From positions 261,546 to 325,545 of the forward strand of contig JANQAO010000001.1 of assembly GCA_030386295.1 (NCBI GenBank): DNA of 64,000 bases, read 5' to 3'. The position numbers and the translations under genes were made by a program. Below, piece by piece: positions 21,002 through 32,460 of this stretch; positions within the stretch are counted from its first letter, which is position 1; each line of letters starts with the position of its first letter. The notes under the pieces were generated by a model, which saw nothing but the letters and a program-made list of their open reading frames with translations, did not search any database and was not told the DNA's origin. Source of the stretch: Candidatus Persebacteraceae bacterium Df01 (GTDB lineage Bacteria; Pseudomonadota; Gammaproteobacteria; Tethybacterales; Persebacteraceae).

Positions 21002-21592
21002 TTAAAACGCCACCTTTGGCGCTTCTTCTAGCTTTTCTCTATCTGCAAATTCCAGCATATTGAGGTCTTGTTTGTGACCAAATATGCTGGCGAATATCAG
21101 CGGGGGAAAGCTTTGCCGGTAGGTGTTGTATGCCGTCACCGCGTCGTTATAGGCTTGGCGTGAAAAGGCCACTTTATTTTCGGTGGAGGTGAGTTCTTCA
21201 GACAGTTGCGTCATGTTGGCCGATGCTTTTAAATCGGGATAAGCTTCTACCGCAATTTGCATGCGTCCCAATGCGCCACCCAAGGCAGTTTCAGCAGCAG
21301 CCAGTGACTGCATTGAACTTGTGTCGGTCAAGTTACCTGCTAGTTTCCCTAACGTCCCGGCAGCATCGTTGCGGGCGGCAATAACTGCCTCTAAGGTTTC
21401 GCGCTCGTGTGACAAGTATCCCTTGGCGGTTTCCACCAGGTTGGGTATTAAATCGTAGCGGCGTTTGAGTTGTACATCAATTTGAGAAAAGGCGTTTTCG
21501 CCGCGATTTTTGTATTGAACCAAATTATTGTAGATGACAATGGCATAGATAACTACTACCGCTACAATACCTAAAAAAATATAAAATTCCAT
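21002..21592 (-). CDS. lemA: LemA family protein
   Basis: A 196-residue protein with one N-terminal membrane helix (residues 4-20) and a long helical domain. Motifs YNNLVQYKNRGENAFSQIDV, LKRRYDLIPNLVETAKGYL and the C-terminal FPPLIFASIFGH define LemA. The biochemical role of the family is not settled. It stands alone here, without the TPM-domain or M48 peptidase genes that often accompany it. A TATAAT and a GGAGA ribosome site precede the ATG at normal spacing. Confidence 0.92.
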   Translation of the reverse strand: MEFYIFLGIVAVVVIYAIVIYNNLVQYKNRGENAFSQIDVQLKRRYDLIPNLVETAKGYLSHERETLEAVIAARNDAAGTLGKLAGNLTDTSSMQSLAAAETALGGALGRMQIAVEAYPDLKASANMTQLSEELTSTENKVAFSRQAYNDAVTAYNTYRQSFPPLIFASIFGHKQDLNMLEFADREKLEEAPKVAF

Positions 21593-21800
21593 TTTATTCT
21601 CCGTTAAATTTAGGAAAATTATATAGAAAAGGCCTGAGAATATGCTAACTTGTATCCGCCGTTGCAGAAAATGTTATGCGAGGGGGGGATTTACATTTAT
21701 TTAAGCACGTCGTTGACTTCTAATATTCATAAAAAATAGGAGACGACCAAGTTTTTTTATAAAAAAATCAAATAAGCTGTGTTAACTGCAAATAATCCGC
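21593..21800. other. Divergent intergenic region between lemA and the rRNA promoter
   Basis: About 200 bp holding the lemA promoter on the minus strand and, on the plus strand, AT-rich sequence upstream of the rRNA -10, including a TTGACT at 21713-21718 without a matching -10. No trace of 16S rRNA, tRNA-Ile or tRNA-Ala is seen, although a normal rRNA operon would have them here. Confidence 0.55.
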
Positions 21801-21850
21801 TATAATCCGAATCTCTTTGCCCGCTAGGGCTTAGTGTTCCTTAACAATTT
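21801..21850 (+). promoter_or_regulatory. rRNA promoter -10 and boxA antitermination site
   Basis: A perfect TATAAT at 21801-21806 lies about 145 bases before the 23S. At 21835-21850 the sequence TGTTCCTTAACAATTT closely matches boxA of rRNA leaders (E. coli TGCTCTTTAACAATTT), the site where Nus factors load to prevent Rho termination. Together they show that the 23S-5S unit is transcribed from its own promoter. The -35 is weak. Confidence 0.65.
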
Positions 21851-21949
21851 AGATGAACAACGGGTAAGGTCAGCATATTTTTTATCCTTGTGTTTTCGCG
21901 TTATATTTCATGCCAATTTGGCAGGTCTTTCCAAGCGCGCAAGACTATG

Positions 21950-24993
<3,044 letters not shown>

Positions 24994-25090
24994 CATAGTC
25001 ATGCGCGTTGCGATTGTAGCGAGCATGATGTGAATATGATTGATTTTATTTGTTGTTCATCAATTACGGGTTATGCGTAAGCAGACAAGT

Positions 25091-25207
25091 TGTCTGGCGG
25101 TCATAGAGAGATGGAACCACACCTTTCCATTCCGAACAGGAACGTGAAACGTCTCATCGCCGATGGTAGTGCGGGGTTGCCCGCGCAAGAGTAGGACGCT
25201 GCCAGTC
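25091..25207 (+). rRNA. rrf: 5S ribosomal RNA
   Basis: About 117 nt. The ends TGTCTGGCGGTC and GCTGCCAGTCA can pair as helix I, and the conserved internal blocks CATTCCGAACAGGAACGTGAAACG and GCCGATGGTAGTGCGGGG-like sequence are in order. It follows 23S by about 97 nt with no tRNA in between, and a strong terminator follows. Confidence 0.95.
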
Positions 25208-25222
25208 ATTATTTTCCTCCCT

Positions 25223-25256
25223 AGCCTCATCTTTTCAACAAGATGAGGCTTTTTTT
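25223..25256 (+). terminator. Rho-independent terminator of the rRNA unit
   Basis: A perfect 11 bp stem (25223-25233 with 25240-25250), a 6 nt loop (TTCAAC) and a run of six T residues. It lies 15 nt after the end of 5S and closes the 23S-5S transcription unit. Confidence 0.93.
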
Positions 25257-25330
25257 ATAGCATTGTAGAAAAATAACGGTTAAAATATAAAAAGAGTAAA
25301 AATTTACTGATAAATTTTCGCTCAAAAAGT

Positions 25331-25969
25331 ATAACGAGGCTCAGGTTATGCGCGAAGATACGAGTGTCAAAATGTTGACGCGAATCCAGTTAAACAGTAA
25401 ACCTTATCTGGTTCTATTGTTATTATTTTAAAAATTTGTAGGTGATAAGCATATGTATCAATTTACTATGACTGATAATATAAGCTTCATGCTGTAGTTT
25501 ACAGAGCTTGATTTAAATTTTACAAGGAAGAGTGGTTGTGCTAAAAAAACTTTTAGCGGATGGCTTAAGTCTTTGCATTGAGATTTTATTATGGGATTTC
25601 GGTTATGAAAATCGAATTTTTTACAAAGGCAGTGATTTAAATGTTTTTTGGGGCTGTAGGGTTTTGATTATGGCGGATAGTTGCGAGCGTATGGGACGGA
25701 ATAATTATTCTATTAAATGAAATTAAAAATAGGTTAGTTAGCATTGAAAATAAGATTAAGTTACAGAAGTAGGCCACAATTTACTTAGCCCTTTTGATGT
25801 GATAGAAGAGCATTCCATAATCCGTTGAAAGTAGTTTGAAAGGGTTGTTAGAGATATTGGAGGCGAGAATGCTGACGTTAAATGGGTGAAAAAAATGTTT
25901 CCAGAAAATCCAAGGCATCCTGTGCCATGTTAATCATAGCAGGGTTAGTTGCTTCCTAACGCGAGGTGA
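25331..25969 (+). pseudogene. Decayed partial 23S rRNA copy around helix 45 with a longer insert
   Basis: Two blocks match the real 23S in order. Block A (about 25331-25375) resembles 23S 23080-23126; block B (about 25778-25969) resembles 23239-23443, with a deletion of about nine bases and many substitutions. Both stop where the neighbouring 23S sequence should continue. They are separated by about 400 nt at exactly the position of the IVS in the intact gene, and block B begins with the 3' arm of the IVS stem. So a duplicated or left-over piece of 23S with a longer IVS has decayed here. A 62-codon frame inside the insert (25532-25720) has no recognisable family. Confidence 0.75.
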
Positions 25970-26054
25970 ACCCCGAGTAAATTATTACGCCCTGCCCAGT
26001 TTGCCACGAAGCGATACTATAATTGTTAAAAGTATCAAATGAAAAGAAAATATT

Positions 26055-26885
26055 ATGGAGTCTACAATTATTAATGGACGGGCTGTTGCTGATGAAGTGT
26101 TGGCATCGTGCGCCACAAAAATTTCGCAGGGGGACGTTGTCCCCGGACTAGCCGTTATCATTGTTGGGGATAATCCGGCGTCGCAAGTTTATGTTCGCAA
26201 CAAAGTTCGTGCTTGCGAAAAAGCTGGGTTGCATTCAGAAAAATACGCCTTGTCTGTCGACGTTAGCGAAGTGGAATTATTGGGCAAAGTTGCGCAACTC
26301 AATGCTGACCCCGCTATTCACGGTATTTTGGTGCAACTTCCCCTACCCGCGCATATTAATGAAGACAAGGTACTTACCGCCATTGCCGCTCACAAAGATG
26401 TGGACGGTTTTCATCCTGAAAATATAGGGCGGCTGGTAGCAGGATTACCCGGATTACGTCCGTGTACTCCCGCCGGATGTATGGTGTTATTGGAGCGCGC
26501 TGGTGTTTCGCTGTCAGGTAGTCGAGCGGTGGTGATAGGGCGTAGTAATATTGTCGGCAAACCAATGGCATTGATGCTTATTAATGCGGGCGCCACTGTC
26601 ACCGTATGTAATTCCAAAACACCATCATTGGCGGCGACGGTGCAGCAGGCAGACATTGTTATCGCTGCTGTTGGTCGTCCGCGGTTAATTACGGCAGAGA
26701 TGATTAAGTCCGGTGCGACGGTAATTGATGTTGGTATTAACCGTGAAGATGGCGGATTAGTTGGTGATGTGGATTTTGAGTCGGTGCGTACGGTGGCGGG
26801 TGCTATTACGCCTGTTCCCGGTGGTGTCGGACCGATGACTATAGCTATGTTGGTATCTAACACTTTGCAAGCTGCTATCGCATGA
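26055..26885 (+). CDS. folD: Methylenetetrahydrofolate dehydrogenase / methenyl-THF cyclohydrolase
   Basis: A 276-residue bifunctional enzyme interconverting 5,10-methylene-THF and 10-formyl-THF with NADP. The substrate site has the Tyr-x3-Lys pair in VYVRNKVRACEKAG, the VQLPLP loop, and KDVDGFHPENIGRL; the NADP domain has GRSNIVGKPMAL and the C-terminal TPVPGGVGPMT. A TATAAT at 26018-26023 gives a short leader. The ABC transporter gene that follows starts within its stop codon (ATGA). Confidence 0.96.
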   Translation: MESTIINGRAVADEVLASCATKISQGDVVPGLAVIIVGDNPASQVYVRNKVRACEKAGLHSEKYALSVDVSEVELLGKVAQLNADPAIHGILVQLPLPAHINEDKVLTAIAAHKDVDGFHPENIGRLVAGLPGLRPCTPAGCMVLLERAGVSLSGSRAVVIGRSNIVGKPMALMLINAGATVTVCNSKTPSLAATVQQADIVIAAVGRPRLITAEMIKSGATVIDVGINREDGGLVGDVDFESVRTVAGAITPVPGGVGPMTIAMLVSNTLQAAIA

Positions 26886-27802
26886 CCGCTTCGGTGGTTG
26901 CAAAGCCTGCGATGAGGGTGGATCAGGTTTGTAAATATTTTGGTAATCGTATCGCAGTGGACGGTGTGTCTTTTACAGCTGCCGCCGGCGAGTGCTTGGG
27001 TATTTTAGGACCCAACGGTGCCGGTAAGTCTACGTTGTTGCGCATTTGTTTGGGAGTGTGCGAGCAAGATGCTGGCACCGTACAATTGTTAGATTATGAC
27101 ATTCCAGTACAAGCGTTGGCAGCACGGCGGCGAATTGGTGTGGTGCCGCAAAAAGATACGTTAGATCCAGATTTTAGCTGCGCTGAAAATTTGGCGGTAT
27201 ATATGTCATATTTCGGTTTGCCGCGCAATGATCGAGTAATTGACGAATTAATGAATTTTGCCGGCTTGTCGTCTCGCGAAACGGCGCCTATTACGCAGTT
27301 GTCGGGTGGTATGCAGCGGCGGCTGACTTTGGCGCGAGCTTTGGTGAATAACCCTGACGTTATTTTTTTAGATGAGCCAACTACCGGTTTGGATCCGCAG
27401 GCGCGGCACTTGATTTGGGAGCGATTACGTCAACTGCGAGCTGCAGGTAAAACGTTGTTGCTTACCACTCACTTTATGGAGGAGGCCGAACGTTTGTGTG
27501 ACCGTTTGATTGTCATGGACGAAGGTAAAATTATTGCTGCCGGCACGCCTGACACTTTAATACGAGAGAATGTAGAGTCAGAAGTGGTTGAAGTGTATGG
27601 TGATACCGCTCACGACTGGCTGGATGAACACGCCGACATCACTGGACGTAGGGAAGATTTTGGTTATTTGTCGTATTGTTATGTAGACGAAGCGGCGCCG
27701 TTAATTGACTCTTTGCGAGCGGTTTCTCTGCGTTTTTCTCATCGCCAGGCCAACATGGAAGACGTGTTTTTGCGCTTGACTGGGCGCGCCTTGCGCGAAT
27801 GA
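26882..27802 (+). CDS. ABC transporter ATP-binding protein, NodI/ABC-2 type
   Basis: A 306-residue ATPase. Walker A is GPNGAGKST (about residue 43), the Q-loop VVPQKD, the signature LSGGMQRR, and Walker B VIFLDEPTTGLDPQ with the switch His in LLTTHFMEEAERL. The C-terminal extension of about 80 residues ends in ANMEDVFLRLTGRALRE, typical of ABC-2 exporters of the NodI/DrrA group. It overlaps the permease gene by four bases. The exported substrate is unknown; polysaccharides, lipids and small amphiphiles are all carried by this family. Confidence 0.9.
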   Translation: MTASVVAKPAMRVDQVCKYFGNRIAVDGVSFTAAAGECLGILGPNGAGKSTLLRICLGVCEQDAGTVQLLDYDIPVQALAARRRIGVVPQKDTLDPDFSCAENLAVYMSYFGLPRNDRVIDELMNFAGLSSRETAPITQLSGGMQRRLTLARALVNNPDVIFLDEPTTGLDPQARHLIWERLRQLRAAGKTLLLTTHFMEEAERLCDRLIVMDEGKIIAAGTPDTLIRENVESEVVEVYGDTAHDWLDEHADITGRREDFGYLSYCYVDEAAPLIDSLRAVSLRFSHRQANMEDVFLRLTGRALRE

Positions 27803-28704
27803 ATCGCTGGTTGCCGCCGATGCCCAGCCGCCGTATGTGGCGATTGGTGGCGCGTAACGCACGAGTATGGCGCAAGTTGATGGGATCTTCCATTGCTACT
27901 CATTTGGCTGATCCGGTGATTTATTTTTTGGGTTTTGGTTTGGGCGTGGGTTCTCTTATCGGCGACGTTAACGGAGAATCGTATTTGCAGTTTATCGCCG
28001 CTGGCATGGCAGGCTATACGGTACTCAACAGCGCTAGTTTTGAGGGGTTGTATTCGGCGTTTACCCGCATGCACGTTCAGCGTACGTGGGAATCTATTCT
28101 CAATACTCCGATGACGCTGGATGACGTCATTTTTGGTGAATGGTTGTGGGCTGCGCTTAAAGGACTATTTGCCGGTACTGCTGTGTTGCTAGTAATTTCA
28201 ATTTTTCAATTGGCAGTGTATCCGACAGCATTGCTTGTGATTCCGTGTATGGTCGTGGCGTGCTTAGCGTTTTCGGGCATGGCGTTGGCATTTAACTCCA
28301 TTGCACCGGGCTACGAATTTTTCTCTTTTTACTTTTCGCTATTTATTGCGCCGATGATGATTTTATCCGGCGCTTTTTTTCCAGTGGAAGCGATGCCTGC
28401 TCCTTTGCAGGTGGTTTCTGCTGTGTTGCCATTGCGATATATGGTGGACTTGGCACGGCCTCTTCTGGTTGGAGAATTCCCTGAATCTTTTTTGTTGCCG
28501 ATTTTTGTATTATTGGCATATGCACTTGTGGGTTTGTGGGTTCTCTTATCGGCGACGTTAACGGAGAATCGTATTTGCAGTTTATCGCCGCTGGCATGGC
28601 AGGCTATACGGTACTCAACAGCGCTAGTTTTGAGGGGTTGTATTCGGCGTTTACCCGCATGCACGTTCAGCGTACGTGGGAATCTATTCTCAATACTCCG
28701 ATGA
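27799..28704 (+). CDS. ABC-2 type (NodJ-like) permease with frameshifted tail caused by a tandem duplication
   Basis: Six membrane helices and the NodJ pattern (SLIGDVNGESYLQFIAAGM, MILSGAFFPVEAMP, LPLRYMVDLARPLL). Without the duplication the gene would be 260 codons, the normal size. A perfect 590 bp direct duplication after base 27950 shifts the frame: residues 1-247 are native, then about 54 foreign residues follow to the stop at 28704, replacing the last 12 native residues. All membrane helices are kept, so the protein may still work. It forms an exporter with the ATPase that overlaps it. Confidence 0.8.
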   Translation: MNRWLPPMPSRRMWRLVARNARVWRKLMGSSIATHLADPVIYFLGFGLGVGSLIGDVNGESYLQFIAAGMAGYTVLNSASFEGLYSAFTRMHVQRTWESILNTPMTLDDVIFGEWLWAALKGLFAGTAVLLVISIFQLAVYPTALLVIPCMVVACLAFSGMALAFNSIAPGYEFFSFYFSLFIAPMMILSGAFFPVEAMPAPLQVVSAVLPLRYMVDLARPLLVGEFPESFLLPIFVLLAYALVGLWVLLSATLTENRICSLSPLAWQAIRYSTALVLRGCIRRLPACTFSVRGNLFSILR

Positions 28705-29130
28705 CGCTGGATGACGTCATTTTTGGTGAATGGTTGTGGGCTGCGCTTAAAGGACTATTTGCCGGTACTGCTGTGTTGCTAGTAATTTCAATTTTTCAAT
28801 TGGCAGTGTATCCGACAGCATTGCTTGTGATTCCGTGTATGGTCGTGGCGTGCTTAGCGTTTTCGGGCATGGCGTTGGCATTTAACTCCATTGCACCGGG
28901 CTACGAATTTTTCTCTTTTTACTTTTCGCTATTTATTGCGCCGATGATGATTTTATCCGGCGCTTTTTTTCCAGTGGAAGCGATGCCTGCTCCTTTGCAG
29001 GTGGTTTCTGCTGTGTTGCCATTGCGATATATGGTGGACTTGGCACGGCCTCTTCTGGTTGGAGAATTCCCTGAATCTTTTTTGTTGCCGATTTTTGTAT
29101 TATTGGCATATGCACTTGTGGGTTTGTGGG
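27951..29130 (+). repeat. Perfect 590 bp tandem direct duplication
   Basis: Copy 1 is 27951-28540 and copy 2 is 28541-29130. They look identical base for base. The pentamer GTGGG stands before copy 1 and at the end of both copies, a microhomology suited to slippage or unequal exchange. The unit length is not a multiple of three, so the permease reading frame is broken at the junction. Confidence 0.93.
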
Positions 29131-29168
29131 TGGCTACCGTACTCACGAGGCGGCGGTTGTTGTCGTGA
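28541..29168 (+). pseudogene. Second, 5'-truncated copy of the NodJ-like permease
   Basis: The second repeat unit plus the native 3' end. It reads in the original frame from about 28536 to the native stop at 29168 (VGSLIGDVNG to TVLTRRRLLS) but lacks the first 50 residues and has no ribosome site, so it is probably not translated. It shows that the duplication arose inside a single permease gene, not from two genes. Confidence 0.75.
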
Positions 29169-29410
29169 GACGCTAAGCAGATTAATATTTAAAAACAGGA
29201 GCTACTTTTAAATAGTTTATTATCATAAAAATATTTTTTATTCTTACGAAACGCTATTTTTTAGATGTTGATGTGCTTGATAAAAACAATAGAGACATAT
29301 TTTATTAGCAATAAAATATGTGGTTAATATTTAAGGTTTATTTGGTATTTTTGTTATGTTGAACACAAAACAAATAGCCATAAATTAACGTAATCCTTTA
29401 TAATCAAACG
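29169..29410. other. AT-rich intergenic region with an 11 bp perfect inverted repeat
   Basis: Between the exporter and the betA-like gene. At 29295-29305 and 29311-29321 the arms ACATATTTTAT and ATAAAATATGT pair perfectly around a 5 nt loop. No T-run follows, so it is more likely an operator or a weak bidirectional terminator than a standard terminator. A TATAAT at 29399-29404 serves the next gene. Confidence 0.5.
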
Positions 29411-31024
29411 GTGATGGCATCCTCATCAATCAGCGCGGATTATGTTATCGTTGGTGCTGGTTCGGCTGGGTGTGCGCTGGCGTGGCGACTTGGTAAAGCA
29501 GGTTGTGATGTGTTGGTGATAGAACATGGCGCGCCGGATCGCGGAATATTAATTAACATGCCGGCAGCATTGCCTTATCCGATGAACATGCCGCGCTATG
29601 ACTGGGGATATGCTACCGAACCCGAGGCTCACATGAATAATCGGAGCATGGCTTGTCCGCGGGGGAAAGTTTGGGGTGGCTCATCTGCCATTAACGGCAT
29701 GGTTTATGTGCGCGGCCATGCTCAAGATTTTAACGGCTGGGCTACTGCGGGCGCTGCAGGTTGGGCGTTTGCCGATGTGTTGCCCTATTTTATGCGCATG
29801 GAGAATGCTCATGATGGACAGCTGAATTGGCGCGGTACCGATGGTCCTTTGCATGTCACTCGTGCAGCACAACGTAACCCGCTACCGGAAGCTTTTATTG
29901 CTGCAGGGCGAGAGTTGGGGCTGGGTTTTACTGCTGACTACAACGGTGAATGTCAGGAAGGTATTTGTCAGTTTGAACAAACCATCTGGCGCGGACAACG
30001 TTGGTCGGCGGCGCGCGCTTATTTGCGGCCGGCTTTGCGTCTGCCCAATGTGCGGTTGGTACGAGCACTGGCGCGACGTGTGATAGTTAATAAAACTCAT
30101 GCCGTTGGCGTGGAAGTTCGCCAAGGAAATGCCATTAACGTGATTCACGCACGGCGTGAAGTAATATTGGCGTCGTCTGCCATTAATTCACCTAAACTAT
30201 TAATGTTGTCCGGTATTGGCGAGCCTAAAAAATTAACTAAATTGGGCATCGGTGTGGTGGTTGCCCGTGCCGGAGTCGGGTACAATTTGCAAGACCATTT
30301 GGAAGCTTATGTACAACAGGCGTGTACGAAGCCAGTTACGCTCAATCGAAAATTAGATTTGCTGTCTAAAGGATTGATAGGTGCTCGCTGGCTGTTGCGT
30401 AAAGACGGCGATGGCGCGACGAATCATTTTGAGGCGGGTGCTTTTTTGCGTTCTCCAAATGCGGCATACGCCGATATTCAATTTCATTTTTTGCCTGCTG
30501 CCATTCGTTATGATGGCAAGGCTGCTGCAACGGCGGATGGCTTTCAGGCACATGTTGGTCACATGCGCTCTGCCTCACGTGGCTGGGTAAAATTACGTGA
30601 TGCCGATCCCGAGTCACCGCCGCGCATTTGTTTTAACTACATGTCTTGCGATGAAGATTGGCGGCATTTTCGCCATTGTATTCGCTTGGCGCGTGATATT
30701 TTTGCCCAGCCAGCACTGGCCGAGTTTTGTGGCGAACGCTTAGCTCCCGTCGGTGAAAGTGATGCGGAACTGGATGATTTTGTGCGCCAATCAGCAGAAT
30801 CAGCTTATCATCCTTGTGGCACGTGCAAAATGGGAGCGCCAGATGATCCGCAGGCGGTAGTAGATTCGGAATGCCGTGTTTTGGGGATGAATAATTTGCG
30901 AGTTGTAGACTCGTCAATTTTTCCGCGTATTCCCTATGGTAATCTCAATGCGCCTTCCATTATGGTGGGAGAAAAAGCGGCGGATCATATTTTAGGAAAA
31001 TTATTACCGCGAGATGAGCGTTGA
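29411..31024 (+). CDS. GMC oxidoreductase, choline dehydrogenase (BetA)-like
   Basis: A 537-residue FAD enzyme. It has the N-terminal dinucleotide fold [16 protein letters not shown], the GMC signature [18 protein letters not shown], the second signature [15 protein letters not shown], and the catalytic His467 in [13 protein letters not shown], with the C-terminal [23 protein letters not shown] block. The last region is very close to choline dehydrogenases, but alcohol and sugar oxidases share the fold and no betaine aldehyde dehydrogenase is nearby. GTG at 29411 and ATG at 29414 are both possible starts; TATAAT ends six bases before the GTG, suggesting a leaderless mRNA. Confidence 0.88.
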   Translation: MMASSSISADYVIVGAGSAGCALAWRLGKAGCDVLVIEHGAPDRGILINMPAALPYPMNMPRYDWGYATEPEAHMNNRSMACPRGKVWGGSSAINGMVYVRGHAQDFNGWATAGAAGWAFADVLPYFMRMENAHDGQLNWRGTDGPLHVTRAAQRNPLPEAFIAAGRELGLGFTADYNGECQEGICQFEQTIWRGQRWSAARAYLRPALRLPNVRLVRALARRVIVNKTHAVGVEVRQGNAINVIHARREVILASSAINSPKLLMLSGIGEPKKLTKLGIGVVVARAGVGYNLQDHLEAYVQQACTKPVTLNRKLDLLSKGLIGARWLLRKDGDGATNHFEAGAFLRSPNAAYADIQFHFLPAAIRYDGKAAATADGFQAHVGHMRSASRGWVKLRDADPESPPRICFNYMSCDEDWRHFRHCIRLARDIFAQPALAEFCGERLAPVGESDAELDDFVRQSAESAYHPCGTCKMGAPDDPQAVVDSECRVLGMNNLRVVDSSIFPRIPYGNLNAPSIMVGEKAADHILGKLLPRDER

Positions 31025-31438
31025 CTCAACCCTACTGATATATAAAAGTGACTTGGTGGCATTGGAAAACAATTAACGCTAAGCTTTTTAGTGTCAACAC
31101 CAATTTAACAAAGCACGGAGTTTTGTAACTTTGACAATCAGCGCAATGAGTGTGGAAATTAAAACTTTAGTTCGTTCAAGCGTGTGTGATATGGTGCTAA
31201 ATAATATTAAATTAATTACCATTTCACGAGTATGCTTAGCATGAGAAAAGAGTATTTAAATAATTTTTATAGTTTCAAAGTTAAGCGGATGTTGTCAGAA
31301 TAATATCTATGTCGCTGCCGTTTAACTGTGTGAATAAAGGCGCTTTATATTGTGCGATAAGAATTTTGTGAGGGTAATGTAAATGGAGTATATTTCGCAT
31401 AAGTAATAAATACCGGTTGATTTATTAGGAGAGAGACC
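31025..31438. other. Regulatory intergenic region upstream of the oxygenase cluster
   Basis: About 414 bp, AT-rich, no credible gene. Near the right end it holds a possible promoter (TATATT near 31349 with TTAACT 18 bases upstream) and a 24 bp inverted repeat just before the ribosome site of the next gene. It separates the betA-like gene from the oxygenase-to-proX run, so the two parts may be controlled separately. Confidence 0.5.
31404..31427 (+). promoter_or_regulatory. Candidate operator: 8 bp perfect inverted repeat
   Basis: Arms TAATAAAT (31404-31411) and ATTTATTA (31420-31427) are perfect reverse complements around the 8 nt spacer ACCGGTTG. It ends at the AGGAGAG ribosome site of the oxygenase gene, so a bound repressor would block transcription or translation of the cluster. 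No regulator gene is present nearby. Confidence 0.55.
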
Positions 31439-32449
31439 ATGAGTACTAGTTTGCGAACCACGCCGAATTTTCCTCAAGGAAAACCGGATGAATACATTTG
31501 TTTGAAAGATGAGCCTGCCTTTGATGCAACACGGCATTTGGCGTTAACCAAGCCGGAATCCGTTTTTTCACTGGACGATTTGGGATATAAAGAAGAGGAA
31601 GTTCACGCTTGTCCCTCGTCGTTGGCATTGACATCGGCTTTTCGCATTTTTTCCGATGAAGGAGTGGCGGTAATGCAGGAGCTTGCTATGCGCATGAAAA
31701 GCAATCGCAATCAGGCGGCGGCTACCGGTGCCAACCGTCTAGGCTCATACATCCGCGGTGCCGGCTATCGTTCGCAATTTGTGCGTGACTTTTGCGATTG
31801 TCCAGAGTGGTTGGATTTTTTGTCCGAACTTGCTGGTGTGCGATTGGGGCGTCATTCGGTACCGGCAGTGGCATGCGGCATTAATTATGCGCCAGAAGAT
31901 ATTACCCGCGCTATTGATACATGGCATGTGGATTCAGTGTCTTTTGATTCCGTCATTTTGCTCAATGATCCGACCACCTTTGAGGGCGGGGAATTTCAAT
32001 ATTTTCATGGGACTAAAGCGGAGGGAGAGGCATTACTTGGAGTTAGTGGCGAAACCGGTACACAATCTGGGTTGCCCGTTGAACGGGTGAGCAGCATGAA
32101 TTTTCCGGCAGCAGGATATGGCTTTATTCAACAAGGCAATATGGTATTTCATCGCGCTTGTCGGTTGCTGGCGTATGCTGAGCGCACAACGCTGTTGCCC
32201 TCTTTTGTGGTTTTGGAAGCCGATAAAGATGATGGCACTAATGTAGCGGTAATGAGTAAATGGGCGGATCCGGGAATGCTTGCCGAATTGGCTCGGCATG
32301 AAGCTTGGCAGACCTGTGGCAGGTTACAGCGCCTGATTGATTCTTTACCGCTGGATGCATCGCCGAAAATCATTGCTGCAGAAACAGAAGCGGCAATTGC
32401 CGACATTAGTTGCTATGCGGCACAACTGCGTTCCGAATCGCCGCATTAG
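31439..32449 (+). CDS. 2-oxoglutarate/Fe(II)-dependent oxygenase-like protein
   Basis: A 336-residue protein with the marks of the double-stranded beta-helix dioxygenases: an HxD iron motif in TWHVDS (His163, Asp165), a distal iron ligand His238 in NMVFHRAC, and Arg249 in AYAERTT positioned to bind 2-oxoglutarate. I do not recognise the subfamily. The enzyme would hydroxylate or demethylate a small substrate using O2 and 2-oxoglutarate. A strong AGGAGAG ribosome site precedes the ATG. It leads a run of overlapping or closely spaced catabolic genes ending in a quaternary-amine importer, so its substrate may be what that importer brings in. Confidence 0.65.
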   Translation: MSTSLRTTPNFPQGKPDEYICLKDEPAFDATRHLALTKPESVFSLDDLGYKEEEVHACPSSLALTSAFRIFSDEGVAVMQELAMRMKSNRNQAAATGANRLGSYIRGAGYRSQFVRDFCDCPEWLDFLSELAGVRLGRHSVPAVACGINYAPEDITRAIDTWHVDSVSFDSVILLNDPTTFEGGEFQYFHGTKAEGEALLGVSGETGTQSGLPVERVSSMNFPAAGYGFIQQGNMVFHRACRLLAYAERTTLLPSFVVLEADKDDGTNVAVMSKWADPGMLAELARHEAWQTCGRLQRLIDSLPLDASPKIIAAETEAAIADISCYAAQLRSESPH

Positions 32450-32460
32450 TAGGATATTTG

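Noticed and set aside
28329-29146. Repeated minus-strand frames in the permease duplication
   Set aside because: They are antisense shadows that occur twice only because the underlying DNA is duplicated.
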